A DNA stretch of 64,000 nt from Magnetospirillum sp. (GCA_027532905.1 JAPZUA010000004.1:370570-434569); one strand, 5' to 3'; positions 50,650 to 59,813 are shown, counted from the first letter of the stretch. A program made the numbers and translations. Notes: generated from the sequence alone by a model not told the origin.

Positions 50650-51690
50650 ATGAGAAAAATTCTGTGGATTGCGGGCGGCGTTGGCGTCGTGGGCGTAGCG
50701 CTGTGGACGGGCGTGTGGCTCTACGCCGCGCGCCACATCGAAACGCGCCTTGCCCAATGGCAGCAGGATCAAGCGGCCGCGGGTGTCGCACTCGATTGGC
50801 AGGCGGGGACCCTCAAAGGCTGGCCGTTCGGCTGGCGGCTTGAGCTCGAACGCCCGCAAGCGGCCGGGGCTGGACCCGCCGGCTGGCGCTGGTCGGGCGA
50901 CCGGCTTGTTGCGCGCCTCGACCCGCGCGATTTAGCACACGTGTCGTTCCGGCTGCCCGGCGAACAGAAGCTCAATCTGGGCAGAGGCGACCTTGCCGTC
51001 GCGGCCGATCTGCGCGCGGCAAATCCGCTTGGGTCTTTGCGCTTCGACGACCAAGGCCGGGTGGCCGAACTCAAGCTCGATCTCGAGACGGTCGAATTGC
51101 AGGTGGGCACCAACGCGCCATGGTCCGCCCGCCGCGTAGCCGCAACCCTCGCCCCGCACCGCCCCGACGTCCCCACATCCTCGAGCGACATGCTCGACCT
51201 CACGGCCACCATCGACGCCCTGCGCCTGCCGGCACCCATTGCCGCCGCTGCCGTGCTGGGCCGCGACATCAAACGCTTCGGCATCCAAGGCCGCCTCGAA
51301 GGCCCGGTGCGTGGGGCAAGCCTCGCCCAAGCGCTCACAGCTTGGCGCGATGCGGGTGGTGCGGTGCAGGTGACGGCGCTCGCCCTCGAATGGGGCAACT
51401 TACGTCTCAATGGCGACGCCACCCTTGCGCTCGACGAACAGAGCCGCCCTTTGGGGGCGGGCACGTTGCGCATTGCCGGAGCCGGCGAAACGCTTGATGC
51501 CTTGGCGCAGAGCGGCACCATCGATGCGCGCAACGCCGCCATGCTGAAAATCGCGCTCGCGTTCCTGGCGCGCAACGACCCCAACAATGGCGGTGCGCCG
51601 ACCGTGCAAATCCCGTTCGCCGCCCAAGACGGAGCGCTCAGCGTGCACCGCTTCCGCTTGCTAAGTTTACGGCCGCTGGCGTTCGAATAA
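50650..51690 (+). CDS. DUF2125 exported protein
   Basis: 346-residue exported or anchored protein of the DUF2125 family, function unknown. An N-terminal hydrophobic segment (residues about 4-27, WIAGGVGVVGVALWTGVWLY) acts as a signal or anchor. The family features GWPFGWRLELERP and WSGDRLVARLDPRDLAHVSFR follow, and the body has AsmA-like beta-strand character. It starts 51 bases after the divergent EamA gene, sharing its promoter region. Confidence 0.8.
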   Translation: MRKILWIAGGVGVVGVALWTGVWLYAARHIETRLAQWQQDQAAAGVALDWQAGTLKGWPFGWRLELERPQAAGAGPAGWRWSGDRLVARLDPRDLAHVSFRLPGEQKLNLGRGDLAVAADLRAANPLGSLRFDDQGRVAELKLDLETVELQVGTNAPWSARRVAATLAPHRPDVPTSSSDMLDLTATIDALRLPAPIAAAAVLGRDIKRFGIQGRLEGPVRGASLAQALTAWRDAGGAVQVTALALEWGNLRLNGDATLALDEQSRPLGAGTLRIAGAGETLDALAQSGTIDARNAAMLKIALAFLARNDPNNGGAPTVQIPFAAQDGALSVHRFRLLSLRPLAFE

Positions 51691-51691
51691 G

Positions 51692-51708
51692 GGCGGCGAA
51701 ACGCCGCC
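51692..51708. terminator. Short GC hairpin between convergent genes
   Basis: GGCGGCG and CGCCGCC pair perfectly around AAA in the 21-base gap between the DUF2125 gene and ETF-QO. It would end transcription from either side, though no T run follows. Confidence 0.5.
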
Positions 51709-51711
51709 GCC

Positions 51712-53358
51712 TTACATATTCGGATAGTTCGGGCCGCCGCCGCCTTCGGGCACGACCCAGTTGATGTTCTGCGTCGGGTCCTTGATGTCGCAGGTTTTGC
51801 AGTGCACGCAGTTTTGCGCGTTGATCTGCAGGCGCGGATTGGCGCCGCTGCCATCGCGTACGATTTCGTACACGCCGGCCGGGCAGTAGCGCTGCTCGGG
51901 CGCGTCGTAGCGCGCAAGGTTGTAGGCAACCGGCACGGATGCGTCTTTGAGCGTCAGGTGGGCCGGCTGGTTTTCTTCGTGGTTCGTGTTCGACAAGAAC
52001 ACGGAAGAAAGCCGGTCGAAGCTGATCTTGCCGTCGGGCTTGGGATAGTCGATGGGTGTCGAGGCCGCGGCCGGGCGCAAGCTTTCGTTGTCGGGATGGT
52101 GTTTGAAGGTCCAGGGGGCGCGGCCGCGCAGCACATACGAGTCGAGCGCTGCATAGGCGAGACCGACCGCCAAGCCTTTGGCGAAAGCCGGGCGGATATT
52201 GCGCACGGCCGCCAGCTCTTCGTAGACCCAGGATTTTTTGAGGGCGGCCGGATAAGCATCGAGCGTGCCGATGCGGCCCTCGCCTGCCAGCGCTTCGAAC
52301 AAAGCTTCGGCGCAGACCATGCCGGACTTCATCGCCGTGTGGCTGCCTTTGATCTTGGGCACGTTCAAAAAACCCGCCGAGCAGCCGATCAAAGCACCGC
52401 CTGGAAACACGAGTTCCGGGATCGCCTGCAGCCCGCCCTCGTTGATGGCGCGGGCACCATAGGCGATGCGCCGCCCGCCTTCGAACAGGTCGCGGATTTT
52501 GGGATGCGTCTTGAAGCGCTGGAACTCTTCGAACGGCGACAGATAGGGGTTTTTGTAGTCGAGCCCGACGACGTAGCCGACGGCGACCTGGTTGTTCTCG
52601 AGATGGTAGAGGAACGACCCGCCATAGGTTTCCCAATCGAGCGGCCAGCCGATCGTGTGCACCACGTGGCCGGGCTTGTGTTTGGCCGGCTCGACCTCCC
52701 AGAGTTCCTTGATGCCGAGGCCAAAGGTCTGCGGGCTCGCCGATTTGCGCAGATCAAATCGTTCGAACAGCGTCTTTGCAAGCGAGCCGCGCACGCCCTC
52801 GGCAAACACGGTCGCCCGGCCGTAGATTTCGACACCCGGCGTGAAATTGGCCGTCCGTGCGCCGTCTTTGCCGATCCCCATGTCGCCGGTCGCGACACCG
52901 GCGACCGCTCCGGCTTCGGCATAGAGCACTTCGGCGGCGGCGAAGCCTGCGAACACTTCCACACCCAAACCCTCGGCCTGCTGGGCGAGCCAGCGCGCGA
53001 CGTTGCCGAGGCTCACGATGTAGTTGCCTTCATTGTGCATCTGCGGCGGCGTGGGCAGCCGGATCGCGCGCGCGGCGGTCAGATACAGGAATCGGTCTTC
53101 GACGACCGGCGTATTCAAGGGTGCGCCGAGCGCTTTCCAGTCGGGCAGCAATTCGTCGAGGGCGCGCGGCTCCATCACGGCACCCGACAGAATATGCGCG
53201 CCCACCTCGGAGCCTTTTTCGAGCACGCAGACCGCAAGATCGCGCCCGCTTTGCGCGGCCAATTGCTTCAGGCGAATGGCGCAGGCAAGCCCCGCCGGGC
53301 CAGCGCCGACGATGACGACGTCGTAATCCATGCGTTCGCGGTCCGTACGGGCGGTCAT
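51712..53358 (-). CDS. Electron transfer flavoprotein-ubiquinone oxidoreductase
   Basis: 548-residue inner-membrane-associated flavoprotein that passes electrons from ETF to ubiquinone, linking acyl-CoA oxidation to respiration. The FAD fold is [20 protein letters not shown] near the N-terminus. The C-terminal 4Fe-4S site is [16 protein letters not shown] with an upstream cysteine in YCPAGVYE, and the tail [12 protein letters not shown] is characteristic. Middle segments [18 protein letters not shown] match the family. ATG 53358; a TTG six codons upstream is also in frame. It serves the beta-oxidation-type enzymes in the same region. Confidence 0.93.
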   Translation of the reverse strand: MTARTDRERMDYDVVIVGAGPAGLACAIRLKQLAAQSGRDLAVCVLEKGSEVGAHILSGAVMEPRALDELLPDWKALGAPLNTPVVEDRFLYLTAARAIRLPTPPQMHNEGNYIVSLGNVARWLAQQAEGLGVEVFAGFAAAEVLYAEAGAVAGVATGDMGIGKDGARTANFTPGVEIYGRATVFAEGVRGSLAKTLFERFDLRKSASPQTFGLGIKELWEVEPAKHKPGHVVHTIGWPLDWETYGGSFLYHLENNQVAVGYVVGLDYKNPYLSPFEEFQRFKTHPKIRDLFEGGRRIAYGARAINEGGLQAIPELVFPGGALIGCSAGFLNVPKIKGSHTAMKSGMVCAEALFEALAGEGRIGTLDAYPAALKKSWVYEELAAVRNIRPAFAKGLAVGLAYAALDSYVLRGRAPWTFKHHPDNESLRPAAASTPIDYPKPDGKISFDRLSSVFLSNTNHEENQPAHLTLKDASVPVAYNLARYDAPEQRYCPAGVYEIVRDGSGANPRLQINAQNCVHCKTCDIKDPTQNINWVVPEGGGGPNYPNM

Positions 53359-53439
53359 GCCGAAATGCTCTTCCAAAGAGGTTGTGCCAAGACTCCCCTC
53401 TTACCCGATCCGGGGGCGGTCGTGATAGGGTCCCGGCCG

Positions 53440-54249
53440 ATGGACGATCTTGCCGCCTTGCGCTGGCTGGTCGAGGCCGGGGCCGACGAAGCAATCGGCG
53501 AAACCCCGCTCGACCGGTTTGCAGCCTTGCCCCCGCCGCCGCCGATCGCAGCCCCGGCTGCGAAGACACCGGCCCGCGCGGTCGTCCCGGTACCGGCCGC
53601 ACCTGTTGCCGCCCCCACACTTGCCGCCCCGCAGCCGGCAGCCCAAGCCGAGCTCGCCGCCCGGACGGCCGCCGCCGCCGCCCAGAGCTTGGCCGAACTG
53701 CGGGCGGCGGTCGCCGCCTTCGAGGGCTGCGCCCTCAAAGCCACCGCGACCAATCTGGTTTTTGCCGACGGCAACCCGGCCGCCCCGCTGATGCTGATGG
53801 GCGATGCTCCGCGCGCCGACGACGACCGCACCGGCACGCCGTTTTCGGGCGACATCGGCAAGCTGCTCGACCGCATGCTGGCCGCGATCGGGCTCGACCG
53901 GAGCAGCGTGTACATCGCCAATGCGATCCCATGGCGCCCGTCCGGCGACCGCCAGCCGACGCCGGCCGAAATCGCCGCCTGCCTGCCCTTTGCCCGCCGC
54001 CATATCGCCCTTGCCCGGCCCAAATTGCTGGTGCTGTTCGGCGAGCTGGCAGCCCGCAGCCTGCTCGGCACCAGCGAAGGCATCATCAAGCTACGCGGGC
54101 GCTGGAAGAGCTACGAAGATCCGGCCTTGCCCGCCCCTATTAACGTTCTGGCAACATATCATCCCTGGTATTTGTTGAAGCAGCCGTTGCAAAAACGGGA
54201 TTCGTGGAGCGATTTATTGTCAATCAAACAAAAGATCGGTGAACTATAA
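53440..54249 (+). CDS. Uracil-DNA glycosylase family 4/5-like protein, altered iron-sulfur site
   Basis: 269-residue DNA-repair glycosylase homologue removing uracil. The catalytic region is seen as GDAPRADDDRTGTPFSG (motif A, about residue 128) and ATYHPWYLLKQ (motif B, about residue 243). The N-terminal 80 residues are a Pro/Ala-rich linker. Classical family 4 enzymes hold a 4Fe-4S cluster with four cysteines; only two cysteines exist here (CALK and ACLPF), so the cluster is probably absent, an arrangement I recall from alphaproteobacterial relatives. ATG 53440. The tail after motif B is normal. Confidence 0.8.
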   Translation: MDDLAALRWLVEAGADEAIGETPLDRFAALPPPPPIAAPAAKTPARAVVPVPAAPVAAPTLAAPQPAAQAELAARTAAAAAQSLAELRAAVAAFEGCALKATATNLVFADGNPAAPLMLMGDAPRADDDRTGTPFSGDIGKLLDRMLAAIGLDRSSVYIANAIPWRPSGDRQPTPAEIAACLPFARRHIALARPKLLVLFGELAARSLLGTSEGIIKLRGRWKSYEDPALPAPINVLATYHPWYLLKQPLQKRDSWSDLLSIKQKIGEL

Positions 54250-54355
54250 ATATAGAAAGGCATGAATAAAGCCTCTCGTCTTTAGTCTAAGTATGTGGAA
54301 AACTTTATAATTCTGCTTGCTGCGGCAGGATGTATTGCACTATGACTTTGCCGTC

Positions 54356-56449
54356 ATGCGCCAGCCAGCCAACTATATTTCGCGGGTCGCAGTATTAGCT
54401 GTCAGCAGCTTTTGTGTGCTGACAGTTGGACTTACGTCTTTTGCCTCGAGTCAAACGCGAACCGCCGAACCGGGCGAGCGCCGGATCCAGACGGCGTCGC
54501 TGCCGCGTTTCGACGCGCTTGTGGACCGTGCGACCGAGCTGCCGCAGCCTTTGTCGGCCGCCGATGCCGCCCTCTATCGCGAGATTTTCCAGCTGCAGGC
54601 GCGCGGCGCCATCCCGGCCGCCGACCAGCTTTTGGCCAAGCTGCGCGACCGCACGCTCGTGGGCCATGTGCTGGCCGACCGCTATCTCGGCCGCCATTAT
54701 CGCCCCACGGGCGACGAGCTGGCCGCCTGGCTCAAAGACAATGCCGCCCACCCGGATGCGCGTGCCATCTTCAATTTGGCGCTTCGGCGGCCGGGCGTGC
54801 GCGCCAATGCGCTGACGCGCCCGCGCGAAGAAGCCTCGTTCCAGGAACGCGCGGCGGCCGACGATCTGGGCCCCTCGCTGACCCGGCCGATGCCGCCAGG
54901 CAATCCGTCTGCGTCGGGCTTGCGCGCGCGCCTTCGCGACCAGATCGGCGACGGACATTTCGACGCGGTCGAGCGCAGCCTTGCGTCGCGCGAAACGCAA
55001 ACCGCCCTCAATGCCGGCGAGATCGACCATCTGCGCGCCATGCTGGCGGCGGGCTGGTTTGCGCGCGGCGACGATGCGCGCGCCCTTGCATTGGCCGAAC
55101 CGGCGCTGAAGCGCTCGGGGGCGGCTGTACCCCGCGCCTATTGGATCGCCGGGCTTGCCCGCTTCCGCCAGGAAAACTACGCGCAAGCGGCTGCGTATTT
55201 CGAAGCTTTGGCCCGGCTGCCGCAAGGCCAGCCCTGGGACATGGCGGCAGGCGCCTTCTGGGCCGCGCGCACGCATCTGCGCGCCGAACGGCCCGAGCGC
55301 TACAACGAATGGATGGCGCTGGCGGCCGAGCATCCGCGCACCTTCTACGGGCTCATGGCCGCGCGCGTGCTGGGCGTGGAGCCCGGCGTCAATTGGAATC
55401 CCCCGCCCTTGAGCCAGGTCGAGCTCGACCAGTTGCAGCGCTTCGGCGGGGCTGCGCGCGTGTTCGCGCTGCTGCAGGTGGGCCAAGACCGCCGGGCCGA
55501 GGTCGAATTGCGCCGCATCTCGGCACAGAGCGGCGGATCCGCCAACCGCGCCATTCTGGCCGTGTCGATGCGCGCCAATATGCCCGGCCTGTCGATGCGC
55601 CTGGCGCGCGAAATCGCCGACGTCGACGGCAGGCGCTTCGACGGTGCGTTCTATCCGATTCCGCATTGGCAGCCGGTCGGCGGCTACGACGTCGATCCCG
55701 CCCTCGTGTTCGCGTTCATGCGGCTTGAGTCCGCGTTCAACCCTTCGGCCGTGAGCCCGGCCGGTGCACGCGGTCTCATGCAGCTGATGCCGGCAACGGC
55801 GGCAGCCATGGATACGCGCAGCTTCCGGGGCCGCGCCGAATTGCTGCTCGATCCCGAGATCAACGTCACGCTCGGCCAGCGCTATCTGCGCCATCTCATC
55901 GACGAGCCGCTTATCGGCGGCGAGCTTGTGCGCTTGGCCGCCGCCTACAATGGCGGGATCGGCAATCTCACGCGCTGGAAGCGGCTGCAGGACAATCGCG
56001 GCGAGAAGCGCGAAGACGCGCTCCTGTTCCTCGAAAGCCTGCCCTCGGCCGAGACGCGGCATTTCATCGCGCGCCTGCTCTATTCCTACTGGATGTATTC
56101 CGAGCGCCTGGGCCAGCCGACCGCAAGCCTCGACCAGATCGCCCAGGGCGAATGGCCGTTCTATGCGCCGCCGGCCGCCCTCGCCAATCGGCCCGCAAGC
56201 CCGCTTGTGTCGCTGCAACCGCCCCCACCGCCGCCGGCCCCGGGCCCGCGCGTGGCTGCCGAGCTCGTTGCCGTTGCAGCTGCCCCGGTCGCCGTTGCCG
56301 CAGCAGCCCCGATTGCCGTCGCCGCACCAGTTGCGCCGATCACGGCCGCCGCCGCCGTGCCGCCGCCGCCGGCCCCGAGCCCGCGCATCGCAAACCTTCT
56401 GATGCCCGAGCCGGCACCGGCCCCCAGCCGTACGGTCGTACGCCGCTAG
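54356..56449 (+). CDS. slt: Soluble lytic murein transglycosylase, Slt70-like
   Basis: 697-residue periplasmic enzyme that cleaves peptidoglycan with formation of anhydromuramic ends. A signal peptide (ISRVAVLAVSSFCVLTVGLTS) is followed by a long superhelical domain of alpha-helical repeats (about residues 40-430). The catalytic domain shows FAFMRLESAFNPSAVSPAGARGLMQLMPATA, with the acid glutamate, near residue 462 and AAYNGGIGN near 530. A proline/alanine-rich low-complexity tail (from about 600) is unusual for Slt70. ATG 54356 is chosen. The 106-base gap upstream is AT-rich. Confidence 0.92.
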   Translation: MRQPANYISRVAVLAVSSFCVLTVGLTSFASSQTRTAEPGERRIQTASLPRFDALVDRATELPQPLSAADAALYREIFQLQARGAIPAADQLLAKLRDRTLVGHVLADRYLGRHYRPTGDELAAWLKDNAAHPDARAIFNLALRRPGVRANALTRPREEASFQERAAADDLGPSLTRPMPPGNPSASGLRARLRDQIGDGHFDAVERSLASRETQTALNAGEIDHLRAMLAAGWFARGDDARALALAEPALKRSGAAVPRAYWIAGLARFRQENYAQAAAYFEALARLPQGQPWDMAAGAFWAARTHLRAERPERYNEWMALAAEHPRTFYGLMAARVLGVEPGVNWNPPPLSQVELDQLQRFGGAARVFALLQVGQDRRAEVELRRISAQSGGSANRAILAVSMRANMPGLSMRLAREIADVDGRRFDGAFYPIPHWQPVGGYDVDPALVFAFMRLESAFNPSAVSPAGARGLMQLMPATAAAMDTRSFRGRAELLLDPEINVTLGQRYLRHLIDEPLIGGELVRLAAAYNGGIGNLTRWKRLQDNRGEKREDALLFLESLPSAETRHFIARLLYSYWMYSERLGQPTASLDQIAQGEWPFYAPPAALANRPASPLVSLQPPPPPPAPGPRVAAELVAVAAAPVAVAAAAPIAVAAPVAPITAAAAVPPPPAPSPRIANLLMPEPAPAPSRTVVRR

Positions 56450-56455
56450 CCGAAG

Positions 56456-57013
56456 ATGCCGAAGATCGACGAAACCCAACCGTTTCTGGCGTGCAACATC
56501 GCCATCCTGACCGTGTCGGATACGCGCGATGCGGCAAGCGACCGCTCGGGCAACGCGCTTGCCGAAATGATCGCGCGCGACGGCCACAAGGTTGCGGCCC
56601 GCGCCATCGTGCGCGACGACAAGGACCATATCCAAGCCCAGCTGCGCGCCTGGATCGCCGACCCTGCGATCGATGTCGCGATCTCGACGGGCGGCACCGG
56701 GGTCACCGGCCGCGACGTCACACCCGAAGCTTTCGAGCCGCTGTTCGACAAGAAGATCGACGGCTTCGGCGAGATGTTCCGCATGATCAGTTTCCAGAAG
56801 GTCGGCACGTCCGCGCTGCAGAGCCGCGCCGTCGGCGGCGTTGCGGGCGGTACGTATCTGTTCGCCTTGCCGGGCTCGCCTTCGGCCTGCCGCGACGGCT
56901 GGGACGAGATCCTGAAATGGCAGCTCGACGTGCGCCATCGCCCATGCAACTTGGTCGAGCTGATGCCGCGCCTGCTCGAGCATCTGCCCAAAAAGCCCAA
57001 AGCGACGGTTTAA
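56456..57013 (+). CDS. moaB: Molybdenum cofactor biosynthesis protein MoaB
   Basis: 185-residue protein of the MoaB/MogA family, which adenylates molybdopterin before molybdate insertion. Key segments are ILTVSDTRDAASDRSGN (about residues 18-34), STGGTGVTGRDVTPEAF (about 81-97), the F-R-M-I-S-F region, and FALPGSPSACRDGWDEIL near the C-terminus. Length is slightly above MogA. It starts seven bases after the slt stop, probably in the same operon, and overlaps the convergent glycosyltransferase gene by four bases. Confidence 0.92.
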   Translation: MPKIDETQPFLACNIAILTVSDTRDAASDRSGNALAEMIARDGHKVAARAIVRDDKDHIQAQLRAWIADPAIDVAISTGGTGVTGRDVTPEAFEPLFDKKIDGFGEMFRMISFQKVGTSALQSRAVGGVAGGTYLFALPGSPSACRDGWDEILKWQLDVRHRPCNLVELMPRLLEHLPKKPKATV

Positions 57014-57600
57014 GCCTTCACGCGCTTCTGCCAGCTGCGCCAATCTTCTGCCGTGTCGATGTCGGCGAGAACGCGCAGTTTTGCCACGCGCGCGCGCGGC
57101 GCATTTGCGAGCGTATCGACCAGCGCATATTCGCTCGACCAGCGAACGCGGTCGAACAGATGCGCGGCAAAGCGACCGCTGCGCACGCCCACGAGCCAAT
57201 AGCCGCCATCCGCCGCCGGGCCGAACACGATGTCGGCGCCCCCGAGGGCTGCAAACGCTGCGGCGATGTCGCGGCCCTGCATCTCCGGTATGTCGCCGCC
57301 GACGATCACGGTGGGGCCGGTGCGGCCGGCAAGGCTGCGCGCCATGCGCTGGCCCAAATCGCCGCGCCCTTGGCCTTCGCGTGCCACGCCGGGCGGCCAG
57401 ACGCGCGACACGCGCCGTGCCGCATCGGGGGCAACGCACAGCACCGTTCGCCACGGCCCGCCGCGCATTTTGGCGAGCGTGGCGGCCAGCGTGCGGCGAT
57501 AGAAGGCAAGGGCCGCCGCGCTGCCAAGCCCCCTGGCGAGCCGCGTTTTGACGCGGCCGATCTGCGGGAATTTGGCGAACACGATCAGCGTGCGTTTCAT
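57010..57600 (-). CDS. TIGR04282-type glycosyltransferase-like protein (DUF2064)
   Basis: 196-residue nucleotide-sugar-transferase-like protein of the TIGR04282/DUF2064 family. Family features include IVFAKFPQIGRVKTRLARGLG (about residues 6-26) and GPAADGGYWLVG with the preceding VIVGGDIPEMQG. These resemble the cofactor-binding core of GT-A folds (nucleotidyl-transferase type). Substrate unknown. The ATG overlaps the stop of the TIGR04283 gene upstream by four bases, and the two types are commonly paired. Confidence 0.82.
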   Translation of the reverse strand: MKRTLIVFAKFPQIGRVKTRLARGLGSAAALAFYRRTLAATLAKMRGGPWRTVLCVAPDAARRVSRVWPPGVAREGQGRGDLGQRMARSLAGRTGPTVIVGGDIPEMQGRDIAAAFAALGGADIVFGPAADGGYWLVGVRSGRFAAHLFDRVRWSSEYALVDTLANAPRARVAKLRVLADIDTAEDWRSWQKRVKA

Positions 57601-58253
57601 CGGTAGAGCCTTGCGATTGTCTGCGGCGACACGCCCGCAAAATAGAGGCCGAGGCACAGGAGATTGCGCAGCGGCCGCCGCAACCAACCGTCGCGTTCGT
57701 AGCGCTTCGCCGAGGTCGTCGCCGTCGCGGCGAGTTCGACCAGCCGCTTCTTGCCGATGCGGCGCACGAGATCGACGTCTTCCATGAGCGGCAGCGGCCG
57801 GTAGCCGCCGAGCTTTGTATAGAATTTGCGCGCGATCAGCAGCCCCTGGTCGCCGTAGGGCAATCCGAAAACGCGCGCGCGCCAGTTTGCGAGTGCAGCA
57901 ACGCGGGCCGCGCGCGCATCGTCGGTTGCGAAGGCAAGCCTGCAATAGCCGGCCTTTTCGCCGTTCGCAGGATCGGCCGCAAAGGCCGCGACAGCGGCCC
58001 GCCAATCGGCCGAGAGCGTGGTGTCGGCGTGCAAAAACAAGAGCCAATCCCCGCTCGCCGAGTCGGCCCCGGCACCAAGCTGGGTTCCGCGCCCGCGCGG
58101 CGCCGACAGCACGCGCATACCAGGGCCTGGCTGCGGCGGGGTTTTGGAACCGCCGTCGACGACGAGAATTTCGCAATCGGCACCCAACGTCGCCAGCGTC
58201 GCGCCAAGTTCGGGGCCCGCATCCAGCACGGGCAGGACGACCGAAAGTTTCAC
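57597..58253 (-). CDS. TIGR04283-type family 2 glycosyltransferase
   Basis: 218-residue GT-A-fold glycosyltransferase of the TIGR04283 family. The donor region includes SVVLPVLDAGPEL (residue 4) and ILVVDGGSKT, and the metal motif appears as FLHADT (a DxD-like turn, about residue 74). Then GYCRLAF and LPYGDQGLLIARKFY mark the acceptor side. The C-terminus has a hydrophobic stretch. Pairs with the TIGR04282 gene downstream. Product and acceptor are unknown. Confidence 0.83.
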   Translation of the reverse strand: MKLSVVLPVLDAGPELGATLATLGADCEILVVDGGSKTPPQPGPGMRVLSAPRGRGTQLGAGADSASGDWLLFLHADTTLSADWRAAVAAFAADPANGEKAGYCRLAFATDDARAARVAALANWRARVFGLPYGDQGLLIARKFYTKLGGYRPLPLMEDVDLVRRIGKKRLVELAATATTSAKRYERDGWLRRPLRNLLCLGLYFAGVSPQTIARLYR

Positions 58254-58348
58254 GTGCGGTGCGATATGGGGCGGGTCGACATTTTTGGAGTCTGCCGCAT
58301 CAAATCCCGTTCGCCAAGAGGTGCAGAAATGGTCTAAAAATCGTTCCT

Positions 58349-59359
58349 ATGACGCTGCCCACGCTTTCGGCCTTGGCCGCCGCCTTGATCGAGATTCCGC
58401 GCTTTGCCGACATATCGGCCAGCGCGCTCGTCGAAATGCCGCGCAAAGGTCTTGCGCACATGCATTACCGGATGCCCGGCGGGCGCACGCTGGTGCGCGT
58501 CCCGCTCGCGGCCTTCGGCGGGCTCGATGCGGCCGCCAGCCTCGCGCGCCAAGAGGCGTGTTTTGCGCGCGCGCAATTGTCGGACGCAACCCCGCGCGTG
58601 CTCGCAACCATCGCGCCGCGCGAGGGGGTACCTTTCGGCGCATTGGTCGTCGACGACATTCCGGGTACGGCCCCCAACCTGCCGACCGAATTGCCTGCCC
58701 TTGCGACCGCCCTTGCGGCCTTGCACAAATTGCGGCTGCCCGATGCGGCCGCCCGCGCGCCCATTCCATGGGCCGCCGACCCGCTCGGCGAAACCGTGAC
58801 GGGCATTGCCGAGAACATAAAAATTGCGCCGCGCGCCAGCCTCGACCCGAAGGTCGAACTCGCCTTGGGCCACGAGCTTGCCTGGGCGCGCGAATTTTCG
58901 ACGACCAACGCCAAGCGCTTTGCCCAACTCACGCGCGCTTTGTGTTTGGGCGATGCGCACCCCGGCAATTTCGTCGTGGCGCCGGGCGGGCGGGCCTATG
59001 CGGTCGATCTCGAGCGCTGCGCCTATTCGCTGCCCGGTTTCGATCTTGCGCACGCCTGTTCGCTACCTGCCACAAGCTGGGACCCGGACTGTGCGGCCAC
59101 GCTCACTTCGAGCCAGATCGACGCGTTCATGCGCGTGTGGGCCACGCGCGTGGGCGATCCCATCGCGCGCGAAACGGTGGGCCTGTTCCGCCCGTTCCGG
59201 CGCCTGATTTGGCTGCGCACCACGGCCATGTTCGTGCGCTTCAAAGCCGAGGGAACGCACAAAACGCTCGAGCCGCGCGCGGCCGAGCACGCGCAAAAAG
59301 CCATCGACGCGGCACTCGACATCGCCACGATCGTCGCCCAGCGCAAAGCGTGGTCTTGA
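58349..59359 (+). CDS. Aminoglycoside-phosphotransferase-fold kinase-like protein
   Basis: 336-residue protein of the APH/choline-kinase fold. The catalytic loop reads LCLGDAHPGNFVV (about residue 202; canonical HGDxHPxN, here Leu in place of His), the Mg-binding loop VDLERCAYSLPGFDLAHA. An N-lobe lysine/nucleotide pocket is less clear. It could phosphorylate a small alcohol or protein. It starts at ATG 58349 in a divergent region from the TIGR04283 gene. Substrate unknown. Confidence 0.72.
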   Translation: MTLPTLSALAAALIEIPRFADISASALVEMPRKGLAHMHYRMPGGRTLVRVPLAAFGGLDAAASLARQEACFARAQLSDATPRVLATIAPREGVPFGALVVDDIPGTAPNLPTELPALATALAALHKLRLPDAAARAPIPWAADPLGETVTGIAENIKIAPRASLDPKVELALGHELAWAREFSTTNAKRFAQLTRALCLGDAHPGNFVVAPGGRAYAVDLERCAYSLPGFDLAHACSLPATSWDPDCAATLTSSQIDAFMRVWATRVGDPIARETVGLFRPFRRLIWLRTTAMFVRFKAEGTHKTLEPRAAEHAQKAIDAALDIATIVAQRKAWS

Positions 59360-59378
59360 TCGGCGCACGCGTCGAATA

Positions 59379-59393
59379 GTTCTTGAAATGTTC
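59379..59393 (+). promoter_or_regulatory. LexA-type SOS box (GTTC-N7-GTTC)
   Basis: GTTC, seven bases, GTTC matches the alphaproteobacterial LexA operator. It lies 26 bases before the ATG of the interrupted radical SAM gene, where it would cover the promoter. Confidence 0.6.
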
Positions 59394-59419
59394 TAAAAAT
59401 TTCGCTAGCGTCCAGCCCC

Positions 59420-59662
59420 ATGGACGATGCGATTCCCGATATGGCGCGCAAAGGGCGCGGGGCGGTTTCGAATGCGGCGGGGCGCTTCGAGCGACTCGGC
59501 AGCCAGCGCATCGACGACGGGTGGCATCGCGAGCCGGACGAGGATTTGCCGCCCTTGCGCACGCATGTCACGCGCGACGCGAGCCGCACCGTCATTGCGC
59601 GCAACGAATCCCCGGACATTCCGTTCGCGCAATCGATCAATCCCTATCGCGGCTGCGAGCAT
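59420..59662 (+). pseudogene. PA0069-family radical SAM protein, interrupted by integration
   Basis: The N-terminal 80 or so residues are clear: KGRGAVSNAAGRFERL, a central segment with DDGWHRE, then SPDIPFAQSINPYRGCEH. In the family this is followed at once by the CxxxCxxC that binds the SAM iron-sulfur cluster (GCEHGCxYC). Here the reading frame leaves the family sequence after GCEH and stops six codons later at 59683, at the element end. The gene is therefore cut before its catalytic site, and the rest should lie beyond the element. The family is related to spore photoproduct lyase-like radical SAM proteins. It sits behind a LexA-type box. Confidence 0.78.
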
Positions 59663-59690
59663 GTTTTATCCGGCGCCCTCTGAAAACATG
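59660..59690. repeat. Inverted repeat at left end of integrative element
   Basis: CATGTTTT at 59660-59667 and its exact reverse complement AAAACATG at 59683-59690 flank a 15-base spacer. The left arm begins inside the GCEH codons of the radical SAM gene. This is the form expected of a tyrosine-recombinase core site, with the crossover in the spacer. Confidence 0.65.
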
Positions 59691-59784
59691 AATGCTTGAT
59701 TTTGCAGCCTTTCTTGTGGGCGCGTTTCATGTCAAAAAATGCTCTATAGAAAGTCAGTATTTTTGTTCAAAGCACATGAAAAAC

Positions 59785-59813
59785 TTGACTATTTCCTGTT
59801 TTCGGCTCATTAT
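59785..59813 (+). promoter_or_regulatory. Possible promoter for the recombinase operon
   Basis: TTGACT, 17 bases, CATTAT lies just upstream of the chosen ATG at 59821. Transcription would begin at or next to the ATG, giving a leaderless message, which fits the lack of a visible ribosome site. Confidence 0.35.

Noticed and set aside
54250-54355. Possible terminator hairpin with AGGC...GCCT after the glycosylase gene
   Set aside because: The stem is only four bases with a long loop and no T run follows.
54395-57640. Minus-strand open frame of about 1,080 codons
   Set aside because: It is antisense to the lytic transglycosylase and moaB, has low-complexity arginine-rich translation, and is explained by high GC content.
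58330-58345. Second GTTC-N7-GTTC-like box upstream of the phosphotransferase-like gene
   Set aside because: The left half reads GTCT, not GTTC, so the match is incomplete.
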